From Salicibibacter cibarius (GTDB taxonomy: Bacteria; Bacillota; Bacilli; Bacillales; Marinococcaceae), in assembly GCF_016495725.1 (NCBI RefSeq), contig NZ_CP054705.1, positions 3,844,001-3,908,000 on the forward strand: a stretch of 64,000 bases of DNA, in the 5' to 3' direction. This document shows, one piece after another, positions 30,289 through 38,208 of the stretch. The notes beneath the pieces are model-generated. The model searched no databases, was not told where the DNA came from, and saw only the letters and a program-made list of their open reading frames with translations. Made by a program: the position numbers and the translations under genes. Each line of letters begins with the position of its first letter. Position 1 is the stretch's first letter.

Positions 30289-30621
30289 ATTTCAGGACAA
30301 AAAATACAAAATCCGCAAACAAACGTCCCAAACACGCAGCAAATGAATGATAAAGATTTTATTACCGATCTTTTGTCCACGGAAAAATACATGTCAGCTT
30401 CGTATGGGACAGCTATGAATGAAGCGGGCCATACGAAATTATTCCAAGAAATCAATTCCATTTGTAACGAAACCGACCAATGCGCGCGCGATTTATTTAA
30501 CACCATGTTTCAAAAGGGATGGTACGCCCTCGAGGGAGCCCCGCAACAAACGATTCAACAAACATTCCAGGAATATTCGGGCATGAAAAGCCAACTTCCT
30601 TCCGGCAATATGCCACACTAA
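30289..30621 (+). CDS. CotF-family spore coat protein, probable ATT start
   Basis: About 110 residues of coat F domain: QMNDKDFITDLLSTEKYMSA, YGTAMNEAGHTKLFQEINSI and DLFNTMFQKGWYALE. It is similar to B. subtilis YusN, which also neighbours the fad genes. The only in-frame ATG (30280) lies inside the extended ribosome binding site AAAGGAGATGA, touching GGAG. An ATT at 30289 lies 9 bases after GGAG and gives (M)SGQKIQNPQTNVP, in line with relatives that begin just before QIQNPQTQVP. So a non-standard ATT start seems best. Confidence 0.82.
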   Translation: MSGQKIQNPQTNVPNTQQMNDKDFITDLLSTEKYMSASYGTAMNEAGHTKLFQEINSICNETDQCARDLFNTMFQKGWYALEGAPQQTIQQTFQEYSGMKSQLPSGNMPH

Positions 30622-30625
30622 TGAC

Positions 30626-30658
30626 GAAAAAGGCCCTGGGCAAAGGGGCCTTTTTCAA
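30626..30658 (+). terminator. Terminator of the coat protein operon
   Basis: AAAAAGGCCC and GGGGCCTTTTT arms right after the stop, with T-run. It may also serve the convergent gene at 30655-30864. Confidence 0.75.
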
Positions 30659-30864
30659 AGTTGCAATTTTTTATTTTCTTCATAGATTTCTTCTTTCGTC
30701 CTCTTGCTCAACAAACCATACAGGCTTGTAAAAATAATGCCGCAGAAACCAACAATTTGGGCGATCGCACTAATGACTTCCAGGGAAGTAATGAGACCGA
30801 AAAAGAAAAAGAATATTGAGGCAGCCATCGCGCCCAATATCAACCACAAACGTTGCATCTTCAT
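30655..30864 (-). CDS. Small membrane protein, two helices
   Basis: A 69-residue protein (MKMQRLWLILGAMAASIFFF) with two membrane helices (residues ~5-25 and ~32-52) and a charged tail SKRTKEEIYEENKKLQL. Start at ATG 30864 is 6 bases after GGAAGGTG; a GTG further up lies in that site. Function unknown. Confidence 0.6.
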   Translation of the reverse strand: MKMQRLWLILGAMAASIFFFFFGLITSLEVISAIAQIVGFCGIIFTSLYGLLSKRTKEEIYEENKKLQL

Positions 30865-30873
30865 ATTTGTCAC

Positions 30874-31221
30874 CTTCCTATAATTATCCCTATGTGCATC
30901 ACACGCTTCCTATTATTATTTTTAATTATTTTTAATATTGAATAAATATAGGGGTTGAGGTCAAAAGGATGTTATTTCTAATATTAAACCATCAATAAGA
31001 ATATTTGTCAAGGAATTTTTCTCAAAACAGAGATTTTTGCGCTGTCTCACGTCTAGTTTTGTGCTCCCCTTCAACATTTCCTTCCGCCGAACCAACATCG
31101 CTTTTTTTACGCCCGCCAACACTCATGGAAAGAAGACGGAAAGGAAATGTCGAACATCCCTCCCGTGTTTTGTTGCATTTACAGACGAACGCTCGGCGAC
31201 CATGATGCGTGCGCTAAACCT
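30874..31221. other. Gene-free region
   Basis: No supported gene. An AT-rich stretch (30900-30960) is followed by DNA with short frames lacking ribosome binding sites. CATTTCCTTCC near 31074 and GGAAAGGAAATG near 31138 form an imperfect inverted repeat. Confidence 0.35.
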
Positions 31222-31330
31222 CATTCTGAGGACTCATTTGGGTGCAGACAGAGTCCGCTAAACCCCATCCTGAAGACTTATATGAAGCCCACCCAACACA
31301 AAGAGTCCTCAGACCCCCAATTTCGAGGGC
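31222..31330. repeat. Degenerate GAGGACTC-family repeats
   Basis: GAGGACTC at 31228, GAAGACTT at 31272 and the inverted form GAGTCCTC near 31312. This is a short, decayed relative of the arrays at 6.2, 42.7 and 62.0 kb. Confidence 0.55.
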
Positions 31331-31385
31331 TACACTTTTTATGTAAACGTTGCTATGCCTATGATTATGTTGAAATTCGATGAAA

Positions 31386-31630
31386 ATTTATTATCCTTTG
31401 CGAGGCAAGAGCTCTGAAACAGTACAATTAGCCCCTCAATCGGGTTGTTGACCACTTCATGGCGACCGAAAAAGGGACAAGCCCTCGTTTTCAAGCACCA
31501 TAACCGCATCATGACGACCGAGAAGCTTCGCATCAATTAAATTCGGGTGTCATAGGCCCTTCATGGTGTCCGAAATGACCGTCTTTGATCAAGTTCGGGC
31601 ACCATACGCTCCTCATGCAGGTAGAAAGAA
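31386..31630. repeat. GACCGAA-family 52-bp array and flanking repeat
   Basis: GACCGAA-type cores at 31464, 31516, 31568 and (degenerate) 31620, exactly 52 bases apart. They lie in ATGGCGACCGAA-like blocks, related to the array at 46.0-46.2 kb. The segment before it, 31386-31430 (ATCCTTTGCGAGGCAAGAGC), resembles 43057-43100. No gene. Confidence 0.75.
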
Positions 31631-31757
31631 CCGCTCCCCTAACGGGTTGCAATTTTTTCTTCGAGGAATTATAATTTTAGAACTAATGTTCGTATTATGT
31701 TGAAAAAAGCTTCTTAATTTTCCTTTCTGTACTATAGACACAAGGGAGGGTGAGCGG

Positions 31758-32360
31758 ATGAATCACGACACAATAGAGCAACTCAAAAAGAAATGTCCTC
31801 AGATGGCCGCGTTTTTCGACAACAATCCTAAACTGGCCAAACAGCAAATCTTTCATGGTTTTCTTGAACACGACGAATATCGGCACATGTTCATCCAAGC
31901 GGTCTGTTTTCCCAATCATGATGCATTCCAGGCATTGAACGAAGCATTTAAAGACCATTATGCAAATGTGCAATTTACGCACTATTTATCAAAAACATTG
32001 TACTGGACTTCCGTTCAATATGACCAACGCCGACGGGAACAAAGGGATAATCAGCGTCTCATGGCGGACAACCTCCACGAAACCGAAACGATTTACTATC
32101 CATGTATAGATATCCCCGACATCATTACCGAAACGAGCGACCTTGGCACGTGGAGTGAAGACGTTGAACTGACGAACGCATTGCGTCGATTAACCGACAA
32201 CCAACAACTCGTTATTATTGAACGATACGGCCACGAGCGAACGAACAATGAAATCGCCCGTTTATTGAACGTAAGCCCACAAGCCGTTTCCCGGACGCAC
32301 GCACACGCGCTCAAACGTCTTCGCACTATTTTGCAAAGGAAGTGGGAAAATGATGCTTGA
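31758..32360 (+). CDS. SigO-like sigma factor subunit (region 4)
   Basis: A 200-residue protein. The C-terminal ~55 residues form a sigma-70 region 4 with helix-turn-helix (RLTDNQQLVIIERYGHERTN, then EIARLLNVSPQAVSRTHAHA), which contacts the -35 element. The N-terminal ~110 residues are helical, and I see no clear region 2. Two following genes encode a YvrJ-like peptide and a region-2-like protein, the components of the two-part SigO/RsoA sigma factor of B. subtilis. I infer a similar system; targets are unknown. AGGGAGGGTGAGC precedes the ATG. Its stop overlaps the next start. Confidence 0.75.
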   Translation: MNHDTIEQLKKKCPQMAAFFDNNPKLAKQQIFHGFLEHDEYRHMFIQAVCFPNHDAFQALNEAFKDHYANVQFTHYLSKTLYWTSVQYDQRRREQRDNQRLMADNLHETETIYYPCIDIPDIITETSDLGTWSEDVELTNALRRLTDNQQLVIIERYGHERTNNEIARLLNVSPQAVSRTHAHALKRLRTILQRKWENDA

Positions 32361-32487
32361 ATTTTTAGGGCAATTCGGCTTGCCGTTTTTGCTCGCGGTT
32401 TATCTCTTTTATCGATTTGAACGGCGGATTGACCGATTGGAAAACATCCTCCACAACGAAGCAGCACAAGAAAGGAGAAATCGCTAA
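32350..32487 (+). CDS. YvrJ-family small membrane protein
   Basis: A 45-residue protein (MMLEFLGQFGLPFLLAVYLF, YRFERRIDRLENILHNEAA) with one membrane helix and a charged helical tail, the layout of the YvrJ family. It overlaps the sigma gene by 11 bases and its stop is followed directly by the next ATG. In B. subtilis yvrJ belongs to the SigO/RsoA regulon, which supports the assignment. Confidence 0.75.
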   Translation: MMLEFLGQFGLPFLLAVYLFYRFERRIDRLENILHNEAAQERRNR

Positions 32488-32724
32488 ATGATCCGTCACT
32501 ATGTAAAAGAAGCACAACGCGGAGACCGGGAAAAACTCGCGACTTTGATTCATCAGTTTGAACCGAGAATAAGAAATTGCCTATGGCAAACGACACCCGG
32601 GGAAAGAGACGACCTTCGCCAAGAATTGATGCTAAAGTTGATCGAAATCACGCTCCATTATGATACGGAAAAAGCCCCCACCTTTACCGAATTCAACGCA
32701 TCCCTCCACGTTAGAAAAACTTGA
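32488..32724 (+). CDS. RsoA-like co-sigma factor (region 2-like)
   Basis: A 78-residue protein, MIRHYVKEAQRGDREKLATL then FEPRIRNCLWQTTPGERDDL and RQELMLKLIEITLHYDTEK. The QRGD...L..FEP and DLRQELMLK pattern is that of sigma region 2 and of the short RsoA protein of B. subtilis. It should bind RNA polymerase beta-prime and the -10 element together with the SigO-like protein. GAAAGGAG precedes the ATG. Confidence 0.72.
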   Translation: MIRHYVKEAQRGDREKLATLIHQFEPRIRNCLWQTTPGERDDLRQELMLKLIEITLHYDTEKAPTFTEFNASLHVRKT

Positions 32725-32774
32725 CTTCCCGCCAAAAATGATGAAACCCTTATGCTTTAACCAATCTTTAAAGT

Positions 32775-32803
32775 GAAAAAAGCCGTGAACAACGGCTTTT
32801 TTC
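32775..32803. terminator. Bidirectional terminator
   Basis: AGCCGT / ACGGCT stem (32781-32786, 32792-32797) with an A-run before and T-run after. It can stop the sigma operon on plus and the flavoprotein gene on minus. Confidence 0.8.
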
Positions 32804-33704
32804 AAGGTTCTTCTTGCATTAACGATCGTTGAACCCAAACGGCCGCCTGCGCCCCTTCTCCCATGGCAATGGTCACCTGCTCGGAATGCACGGCGATATC
32901 ACCGGCTGCCCATACACCCGGGATGTTCGTCATTTTTGTACGGGAATCATTAAGGACGTGATGATTTTCCAAGCGTTCGACGCCAATTTGTTTTCCTAAC
33001 TCCGAATGAACAACATTGCCGGGAAAAGCAATAAACGCTTTCTCAGCTTGCAAAGCTGTGCCATCGCCGAGCGTTACGCCCGCGAACTGAGACCCTTCCA
33101 TATGAACACGTTCAACCATTCCCTCGTAAAGACCAATGCCGGCTTCCGATAATTGCTTTTTTTCCTCCGCGGTCACAGGCGACTGCCCCCCATGGTTCAC
33201 ATACATCAACTGATCCGTCCAGCTCACAAGATCGAGCGCCATCCGCACACCCGCGCGCCCGGAACCGAGCACAAGTGACCGTTTATCTTTGATTTCATAG
33301 CCATCACAATCCGGACAGATGTATACACTCAAGCCGAAACAAGGTTCAAGCTCCGGAAATGGATTGGCGTCAGTCACCCCCGTAGCCAATATCAGCTTCT
33401 TCCCGCGATACGTGCCCCCGTCTTCCGTTTGCGCTTGAAATCCCGACGGTTCTTTTGCCAAGCGGGTAACTTTCTTATCAATAAAATCAACATCATAATG
33501 GCTCGCATGCTTCCTTCCAGCCTCCCGAAGTTCCCTACCGCTGATCCCGTCCGGCCAACCGAGAAGATTTCGATATTGCCGGCAGAGCGTGGAACGGCCG
33601 CTCCCCTCATCAATCACCGTCACCGCGCGCTCATAACGCCCTAATTGAATCGCTGCCTGCAAACCCGCGATCCCCCCGCCGATAATCATGACATCCACTT
33701 GCAC
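32802..33704 (-). CDS. Thioredoxin-reductase-like NAD(P)/FAD oxidoreductase
   Basis: A 300-residue pyridine nucleotide-disulfide oxidoreductase. FAD-binding GGGIAGLQAAIQLGRYERAV near the N-terminus, a CPDCDGYE motif at ~130 in the position of the TrxB CxxC, NAD(P)-binding VLGSGRAGVRMALDLV at ~150, and the C-terminal GVWAAGDIAVHSEQVTIAMG. Two cysteines are kept, so disulfide chemistry is possible, but the true partner is unknown. GTG at 33704 follows GGAGGTG at proper distance; the frame extends 12 codons upstream without support. Confidence 0.85.
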   Translation of the reverse strand: MQVDVMIIGGGIAGLQAAIQLGRYERAVTVIDEGSGRSTLCRQYRNLLGWPDGISGRELREAGRKHASHYDVDFIDKKVTRLAKEPSGFQAQTEDGGTYRGKKLILATGVTDANPFPELEPCFGLSVYICPDCDGYEIKDKRSLVLGSGRAGVRMALDLVSWTDQLMYVNHGGQSPVTAEEKKQLSEAGIGLYEGMVERVHMEGSQFAGVTLGDGTALQAEKAFIAFPGNVVHSELGKQIGVERLENHHVLNDSRTKMTNIPGVWAAGDIAVHSEQVTIAMGEGAQAAVWVQRSLMQEEP

Positions 33705-33788
33705 AGCAAAACACCTCCACCCTGTAGAGTGCGTCAACACACATAAAAAAATGCCCGATCAGGGCACTATGATTCAATCAACATCATT

Positions 33789-33816
33789 GATACACTATCA
33801 AAGATACACTATCAAA
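33789..33816. repeat. Perfect 14-bp tandem duplication
   Basis: GATACACTATCAAA occurs twice in a row (33789-33802 and 33803-33816), ending 2 bases before the AAGGAGG of the next gene. It could be an operator pair or a slippage product. Confidence 0.6.
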
Positions 33817-33830
33817 AAGGAGGCCTCAAA

Positions 33831-34139
33831 TTGGACCAAACAGACATTGAAAAACAAGTCGTTGACCAATATAAGCAAGATGAAAACATGATGATCCTCG
33901 TCTTCGCCCAATGGTGCATCAATCAAGACCTGGACCCTCACAACCTATACAAACGCGCCCACCCGGATCAACCAATGAACGAAGAATTGGAGAAAACACT
34001 GGAATTAACCGTTCCAAAAAAAGAGGCCGGTGATATCGAAGATGAAACGGTCCTCGGCGTCCTCTCCATGTTTGGAAACAGCGACCTGGCGATGGCCGTG
34101 ACCGAAGAAATCGAGAAAAGAGACCGGCAAAAACGCTGA
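33831..34139 (+). CDS. Hypothetical acidic helical protein
   Basis: A 102-residue protein with a TTG start after AAAGGAGG (MDQTDIEKQVVDQYKQDENM). It is charged and helical with no signal peptide (LVFAQWCINQDLDPHNLYKR, LEKTLELTVPKKEAGD). Not recognised. It is convergent with the thi operon and preceded by the 14-bp tandem repeat. Confidence 0.65.
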   Translation: MDQTDIEKQVVDQYKQDENMMILVFAQWCINQDLDPHNLYKRAHPDQPMNEELEKTLELTVPKKEAGDIEDETVLGVLSMFGNSDLAMAVTEEIEKRDRQKR

Positions 34140-34168
34140 AACCGGAGGACCAACGCGTTCGAAATGTC

Positions 34169-35197
34169 TCAATCGATCAATGCCAAAACGTGTTCGTACA
34201 CCTTCTCTGCCCGCTCCCCTTCGTCAATGCCGTGCAAAAGCGCCCGTCCATCTTTGAACAGGACGACCCGGCAACCTTCGTAATCAAGGGTGGCAACATC
34301 TTCGTGCAAACGAACGGAAGAAAGCATGGCATGCTCAACCGTTTGCAGTTTCTCCACTTGCACGGTTTTTCGTTCCCGCGGCCGCACATGCACGGTGTCG
34401 CCGCCGCACAACACCCGAATTTGCTTGCCCGTTGCCTCATCGAGCAGCGCCGGATAAGTCGGATTCGTGCCACAGGTTGGACAATTGTCATCTTTTAAAC
34501 GAGTTGCGTTTATCGCAGAAGTTTCATTCTCCCAAAGATCAAATGAACGCATCCGCTCGGCAACGGCAGGTGCGTTGCCACTTACGATTTTTATCGCCTC
34601 TGCGCTTTGCAGCGCCGTTACCATCTGAACAGCCGGCGCGATCACCCCGTCGTTATCGCACGTTTCATCTAATGATAAAAATGGGCTCAAACAACGGAGA
34701 CAGGGGCCTTCGTCTAACATAAAGGCACGGGACAACCCATAGCTACCGACGACGCCTCCATAGATCCAAGGCACACCGTACCGGTAAGCTGCATCATTTA
34801 GCAACATTCGAACTTCAAAATTGTCGGAACCATCCATAATCAAATCAACCTCGGGCACAAACTTAGCCGCTTCGTCCGCCTGGAAATCACGGACGTAGGC
34901 GTCAATCTCCACATCCGCATTCACTTTCTTGAGGTCGCGGGCGGCAGCTTTGGCTTTGGCCACTTTTTGCTCGGCATCTTCTTCTGTGAAAAGCCGCTGA
35001 CGGTGGAGATTATGAAGCTCTACATAATCACGGTCAATGATTGTGATTTTACCTATTCCCGCTCTCACAAGCGTATCGGCAATGGACGTGCCGAGCGCGC
35101 CGCAACCGACGAGCAGCACATGCGCGGCGCGAATGCGATCTTGCCCGTCTGTTCCGAGCGGCTCAAAACGCGTTTGCCGGTCGTAACGATCAACCAT
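34169..35197 (-). CDS. thiF: ThiF/MoeB-family adenylyltransferase
   Basis: A 342-residue E1-like enzyme that adenylates the C-terminal Gly of ThiS. ATP-binding [20 protein letters not shown] (~33), [15 protein letters not shown] (~124), and cysteine pairs CLRCLSP and CPTCG for zinc. The C-terminus extends past the MoeB core. Start at ATG 35197, 8 bases inside the thiG 3' end, preceded by GAAGGTGTG. Last gene of the thi operon. Confidence 0.88.
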   Translation of the reverse strand: MVDRYDRQTRFEPLGTDGQDRIRAAHVLLVGCGALGTSIADTLVRAGIGKITIIDRDYVELHNLHRQRLFTEEDAEQKVAKAKAAARDLKKVNADVEIDAYVRDFQADEAAKFVPEVDLIMDGSDNFEVRMLLNDAAYRYGVPWIYGGVVGSYGLSRAFMLDEGPCLRCLSPFLSLDETCDNDGVIAPAVQMVTALQSAEAIKIVSGNAPAVAERMRSFDLWENETSAINATRLKDDNCPTCGTNPTYPALLDEATGKQIRVLCGGDTVHVRPRERKTVQVEKLQTVEHAMLSSVRLHEDVATLDYEGCRVVLFKDGRALLHGIDEGERAEKVYEHVLALID

Positions 35198-35960
35198 GGA
35201 ACACACCTTCCTGAGGGCTGCTTGCCTTCGCAAAACGTTTCACCGGAATGCGACCGGCCTCATAGCTTAAACGCCCCGCTTGAATGGCCAGCTTCATCGC
35301 CTCCGCCATTTTCACAGGCTCATCGGCTTGCGAAACCGCACGATTCAATAACACGGCATCCGCTCCCATTTCCATCGCCAATGAAGCATGGGACGGCGCG
35401 CCGATCCCGGCGTCGACGATCACAGGGACGTTCGCTTGTTCCACGATGTAGGATAAGTGAAGCGGGTTCAAAATCCCGCGCCCCGTGCCGATAGGCGCAG
35501 CCCCCGGCATCACCGCATGCGCACCCAACTCTTCCAACTTGCGGGCAAGCACGGGGTCATCGGCAATGTACGGCAGGGTGATAAACCCTTCTTCCAAAAG
35601 CATTTCCGTCGCCCGATACGTTTCAACGGCATCAGGCAAAAGGGTTTGATCATCCCCAATCACTTCGACTTTAACCATGTCGCTCAATCCCGAAGCGCGA
35701 GCAAGTTTTGCAATGCGAACGGCTTCTTCCGCCGTTTTTGCCCCGGCTGTGTTCGGTAACATGGAAAACGTATCCGGTTGCAGCTCCGAAACGAGATCAT
35801 CATCACTGTCATCCAAATTCATTTTAGCGACTGCAAACGTCAAAATCTCCGTCTCCGACGCTTGCACGGCTTTCCGTTGCACATCAACATCCGGAAACGT
35901 TCCGGTCCCCAATAACAATCGTGACCGAAACGTTCGATCCCCTATTTTCAACATGTTCAT
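35190..35960 (-). CDS. thiG: Thiazole synthase ThiG
   Basis: A 256-residue TIM-barrel enzyme that condenses deoxyxylulose phosphate, dehydroglycine and ThiS-thiocarboxylate. Seen: [60 protein letters not shown] with the substrate lysine, and [20 protein letters not shown]. It overlaps thiS by 4 bases and thiF by 8. Confidence 0.95.
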   Translation of the reverse strand: MNMLKIGDRTFRSRLLLGTGTFPDVDVQRKAVQASETEILTFAVAKMNLDDSDDDLVSELQPDTFSMLPNTAGAKTAEEAVRIAKLARASGLSDMVKVEVIGDDQTLLPDAVETYRATEMLLEEGFITLPYIADDPVLARKLEELGAHAVMPGAAPIGTGRGILNPLHLSYIVEQANVPVIVDAGIGAPSHASLAMEMGADAVLLNRAVSQADEPVKMAEAMKLAIQAGRLSYEAGRIPVKRFAKASSPQEGVFHG

Positions 35961-36160
35961 CCTCCCCCTACAAAACGGACAACGAGTATTTGATCACCCT
36001 CGGCGAGCGCCGTTTTTTCATATTCGTCAGGCTTGAGCGCGACCTCGTTGTGTTCAATCATGGCCTTTTTATCCGCTAAATTATAATACATGCGAAAATC
36101 TTCAATCGTTTCCACATCTGCAGGAACATCCATCGTTTCTTCATTGACTTTGATATTCAC
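35957..36160 (-). CDS. thiS: Sulfur carrier protein ThiS
   Basis: A 67-residue ubiquitin-like protein ending VRFVGGG, with the terminal Gly-Gly required for thiocarboxylate formation. [20 protein letters not shown] is the usual start. It overlaps thiO (20 bases) and thiG (4 bases). Confidence 0.94.
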   Translation of the reverse strand: MNIKVNEETMDVPADVETIEDFRMYYNLADKKAMIEHNEVALKPDEYEKTALAEGDQILVVRFVGGG

Positions 36161-37283
36161 GATTCATTCCCCCTTTAATGTTTCGATCAGGCTGAAACGC
36201 CTGCAAAACTTCCGCCTTTCCACTCGTAATCGCGGCAACCATCTCCTTCCCGGAAGCCGGCGCCAATAAAATGCCGTTACGTCCGTGGCCACTACAGAGC
36301 CAACAGCCACGGATGGACGGATGAGGCCCCATCAGAGGAAGGTCATCCGTCGTTTGCGGACGAACGCCCGCCCACATTTTCGTGATTTCCGCGCGCGCCA
36401 CTTCAGGAACGAGTTGTCGCGCCCGCCGAAGCACTTCACCGATGCCTTGCACCGTTGCTCTTCGATCGCGTGATAAGCCGGAAGTCGCGCCGATGAGCGT
36501 TTCGCCATTTGGCTTCGGCACGAAATAGAAGTGTTCATGATACAACGTCTTCGTTACGAGCGGGCGTTTCCCTTGTACGCGAATCGCCTCTCCTTTCACC
36601 CCTTCAATCGGCAGGGTTCGATCCGCGGAAAGCTCAAGCAAATCGGGACCGGTTGCCAAAACAACGTGTTCGCCATAAAATTCCTCGCCGCTTGTCGACA
36701 TGACCCCTTCGCATTGATCACCATTTTGAAGCAGCGAGCATACGCCGGTATACGTTTTCAATTCAGCGCCTTGAAGGACCGCTGCTTGTCGAAAGGCAGC
36801 GGCTGTTTGCACAGGTTCCACGTGCGCTTCTTCGGGAAAATAAAGGGCACCCGTTGCCCCATCGGCAAGGAAAGGAAGATGTTCGTACAATTGTGCAGCC
36901 GTTAAGCATTGCACCGATTCCCCGGCAGCCGTTTGCCATCGTTCAATTTCAGTTAATTTTTTCCATTCTTCCGGCGAAAAAGCCGGTTTAATCGCGCCGG
37001 AAACCGTTCGGCCAATGGAGGTCCCCGTTTGTTCCATTAGTTCCTCGGCCAACTGCGCGTACAATTGCCGGCTTTTTTTCGCAAGGGGGTACAAAGGCGT
37101 CCGTGACTGCAGTTCCACTTGCACCCCCAACATACCGGCGGCTGCCGAAGTTGTGCCTTTTGCCGCATTTCCACGGTCAAGAATTAGTGTTTTCAACCCT
37201 GCCCGTGTGCCGTAATACGCAATCGCAAGTCCTATTATCCCTGCACCGACGATTATCAGATCGTAGGATTCATATCGTTTCAT
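36141..37283 (-). CDS. thiO: Glycine oxidase ThiO
   Basis: A 380-residue FAD-dependent amine oxidase that converts glycine to the imine used by ThiG. FAD-binding LIIVGAGIIGLAIAYYGTRA near the start, GTTSAAAGMLGVQVE, and near the C-terminus MWAGVRPQTTDDLPLMG and GHGRNGILLAPASGKEM. Overlaps tenI by 14 bases. Confidence 0.92.
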   Translation of the reverse strand: MKRYESYDLIIVGAGIIGLAIAYYGTRAGLKTLILDRGNAAKGTTSAAAGMLGVQVELQSRTPLYPLAKKSRQLYAQLAEELMEQTGTSIGRTVSGAIKPAFSPEEWKKLTEIERWQTAAGESVQCLTAAQLYEHLPFLADGATGALYFPEEAHVEPVQTAAAFRQAAVLQGAELKTYTGVCSLLQNGDQCEGVMSTSGEEFYGEHVVLATGPDLLELSADRTLPIEGVKGEAIRVQGKRPLVTKTLYHEHFYFVPKPNGETLIGATSGLSRDRRATVQGIGEVLRRARQLVPEVARAEITKMWAGVRPQTTDDLPLMGPHPSIRGCWLCSGHGRNGILLAPASGKEMVAAITSGKAEVLQAFQPDRNIKGGMNREYQSQ

Positions 37284-37884
37284 AGCTAAACTGCCCGAAG
37301 CGATTAAAATGGCTTGCTTCTTCTTCCGGTTTTTCCGCTTCCCAAAAACCTGAAATCAGCGCAATGCCCGAAGCGCCGGTATGGGCTATCCCGCCTAAAC
37401 GGTCACGGGTAATACCTCCGATTGCCAGCACAGGGACGCTAACCGCTTGCACAACCGATTGCAATGCCTCAACCCCCCGGGGCGGGACGTCGGGTTTGCT
37501 CGCGCTCGGATATACATGCCCGTAATAAAGATAGTCCGCACCTTCTTCAGCCCGGGCTTTGGCTTCCCCGAGATTATGAACCGACGCCCCCACTTGCAAA
37601 TGCGGCGCTTCTTTTTTTATTTCTTTTGCCGTCAGCGGGGAATGGCTCGGCAAGTGCACACCCCCTAACTCCCACGCGGCCGCTGCCTCTGCATGCTCGT
37701 TGAGGATAATTTGCTCGCGCCGCAGGCCAATTTTACAAAGTTGGTCAATTTGTTGTTTCAACCGCTGCAGCGAAGCTTCCTTATCGCGAATATGAACGAT
37801 GTCAATATTTTTCAATGCATGCCGTAACTGCCTTATTTGCATGTGAAACGGCAGGTTGTTCGTCGTAATTAAATGCCAAGTCAC
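37270..37884 (-). CDS. tenI: Thiazole tautomerase TenI
   Basis: A 204-residue TIM barrel of the ThiE/TenI family. TenI rather than ThiE is supported by its place before thiO-thiS-thiG-thiF and by ASVHNLGEAKARAEEGADYL with His. It has LPSHSPLTAKEIKKEAP and AIGGITRDRLGGIAHTGASG. It aromatises the thiazole tautomer. First gene of the operon; tenA and thiD, present in B. subtilis, are missing here. Confidence 0.85.
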   Translation of the reverse strand: MTWHLITTNNLPFHMQIRQLRHALKNIDIVHIRDKEASLQRLKQQIDQLCKIGLRREQIILNEHAEAAAAWELGGVHLPSHSPLTAKEIKKEAPHLQVGASVHNLGEAKARAEEGADYLYYGHVYPSASKPDVPPRGVEALQSVVQAVSVPVLAIGGITRDRLGGIAHTGASGIALISGFWEAEKPEEEASHFNRFGQFSYETI

Positions 37885-37916
37885 AGTTTACCTCCTTACC
37901 AGCCTTCAAGGCACGA

Positions 37917-37947
37917 CAAAAAGCCGTCCTTGAGACAGCAAAGGACA
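37917..37947 (-). terminator. Leader terminator of the thi operon
   Basis: On the minus strand, GTCCTT / AAGGAC stem then GGCTTTTTG, between the TPP aptamer and tenI. This is the expected expression platform. Confidence 0.7.
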
Positions 37948-37974
37948 GCAGAAAGAATGATTCCCGTTCTTCAT

Positions 37975-38063
37975 CTACTTTCCTCCGCTGGCTTTATCAT
38001 CCAGATCAGGTTCCAAGGGTTCGAGGTTCTCCTCATCTCAGCCCCGGCAGGGCACCCCCAGTA
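37975..38063 (-). promoter_or_regulatory. TPP riboswitch (THI-box)
   Basis: On the minus strand it reads GGGGGTGCCC, GGGGCTGAGATGAGG, ACCCTTGGAACCTGATCTGG and GCCAGCGGAGGAAAGTA, the conserved THI-box core. TPP binding should cause termination before tenI. Confidence 0.95.
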
Positions 38064-38082
38064 GAAATGCTTATTTAACTAT

Positions 38083-38112
38083 ATTATACACGCAACCAGG
38101 AAAATACGTCAA
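38083..38112 (-). promoter_or_regulatory. SigmaA-type promoter of the thi operon
   Basis: -35 TTGACG (38107-38112), 18-base spacer, -10 TATAAT (38083-38088) on the minus strand, about 20 bases upstream of the TPP aptamer. Confidence 0.8.
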
Positions 38113-38117
38113 TTTTT

Positions 38118-38208
38118 ATCGGCGGAAGGGGCGTATATCAGCGGAAACCGGGCGTATATCAGCCAAATCGGACAATTTATCAGCGAAAATCAGCATTATA
38201 TCAGCCAT
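38118..38208. repeat. 21-bp ATATCAGC-family array downstream of the NERD gene
   Basis: TATCAGC at 38137, 38158, 38179 and 38199, about 21 bases apart, plus AATCAGC near 38189. It runs right up to the stop codon of the NERD gene. Confidence 0.75.

Noticed and set aside
34169-37884. Thiamine operon damaged by loss of tenA and thiD
   Set aside because: All five genes present are intact and under a complete TPP riboswitch; the missing genes are commonly located elsewhere in Bacillaceae.
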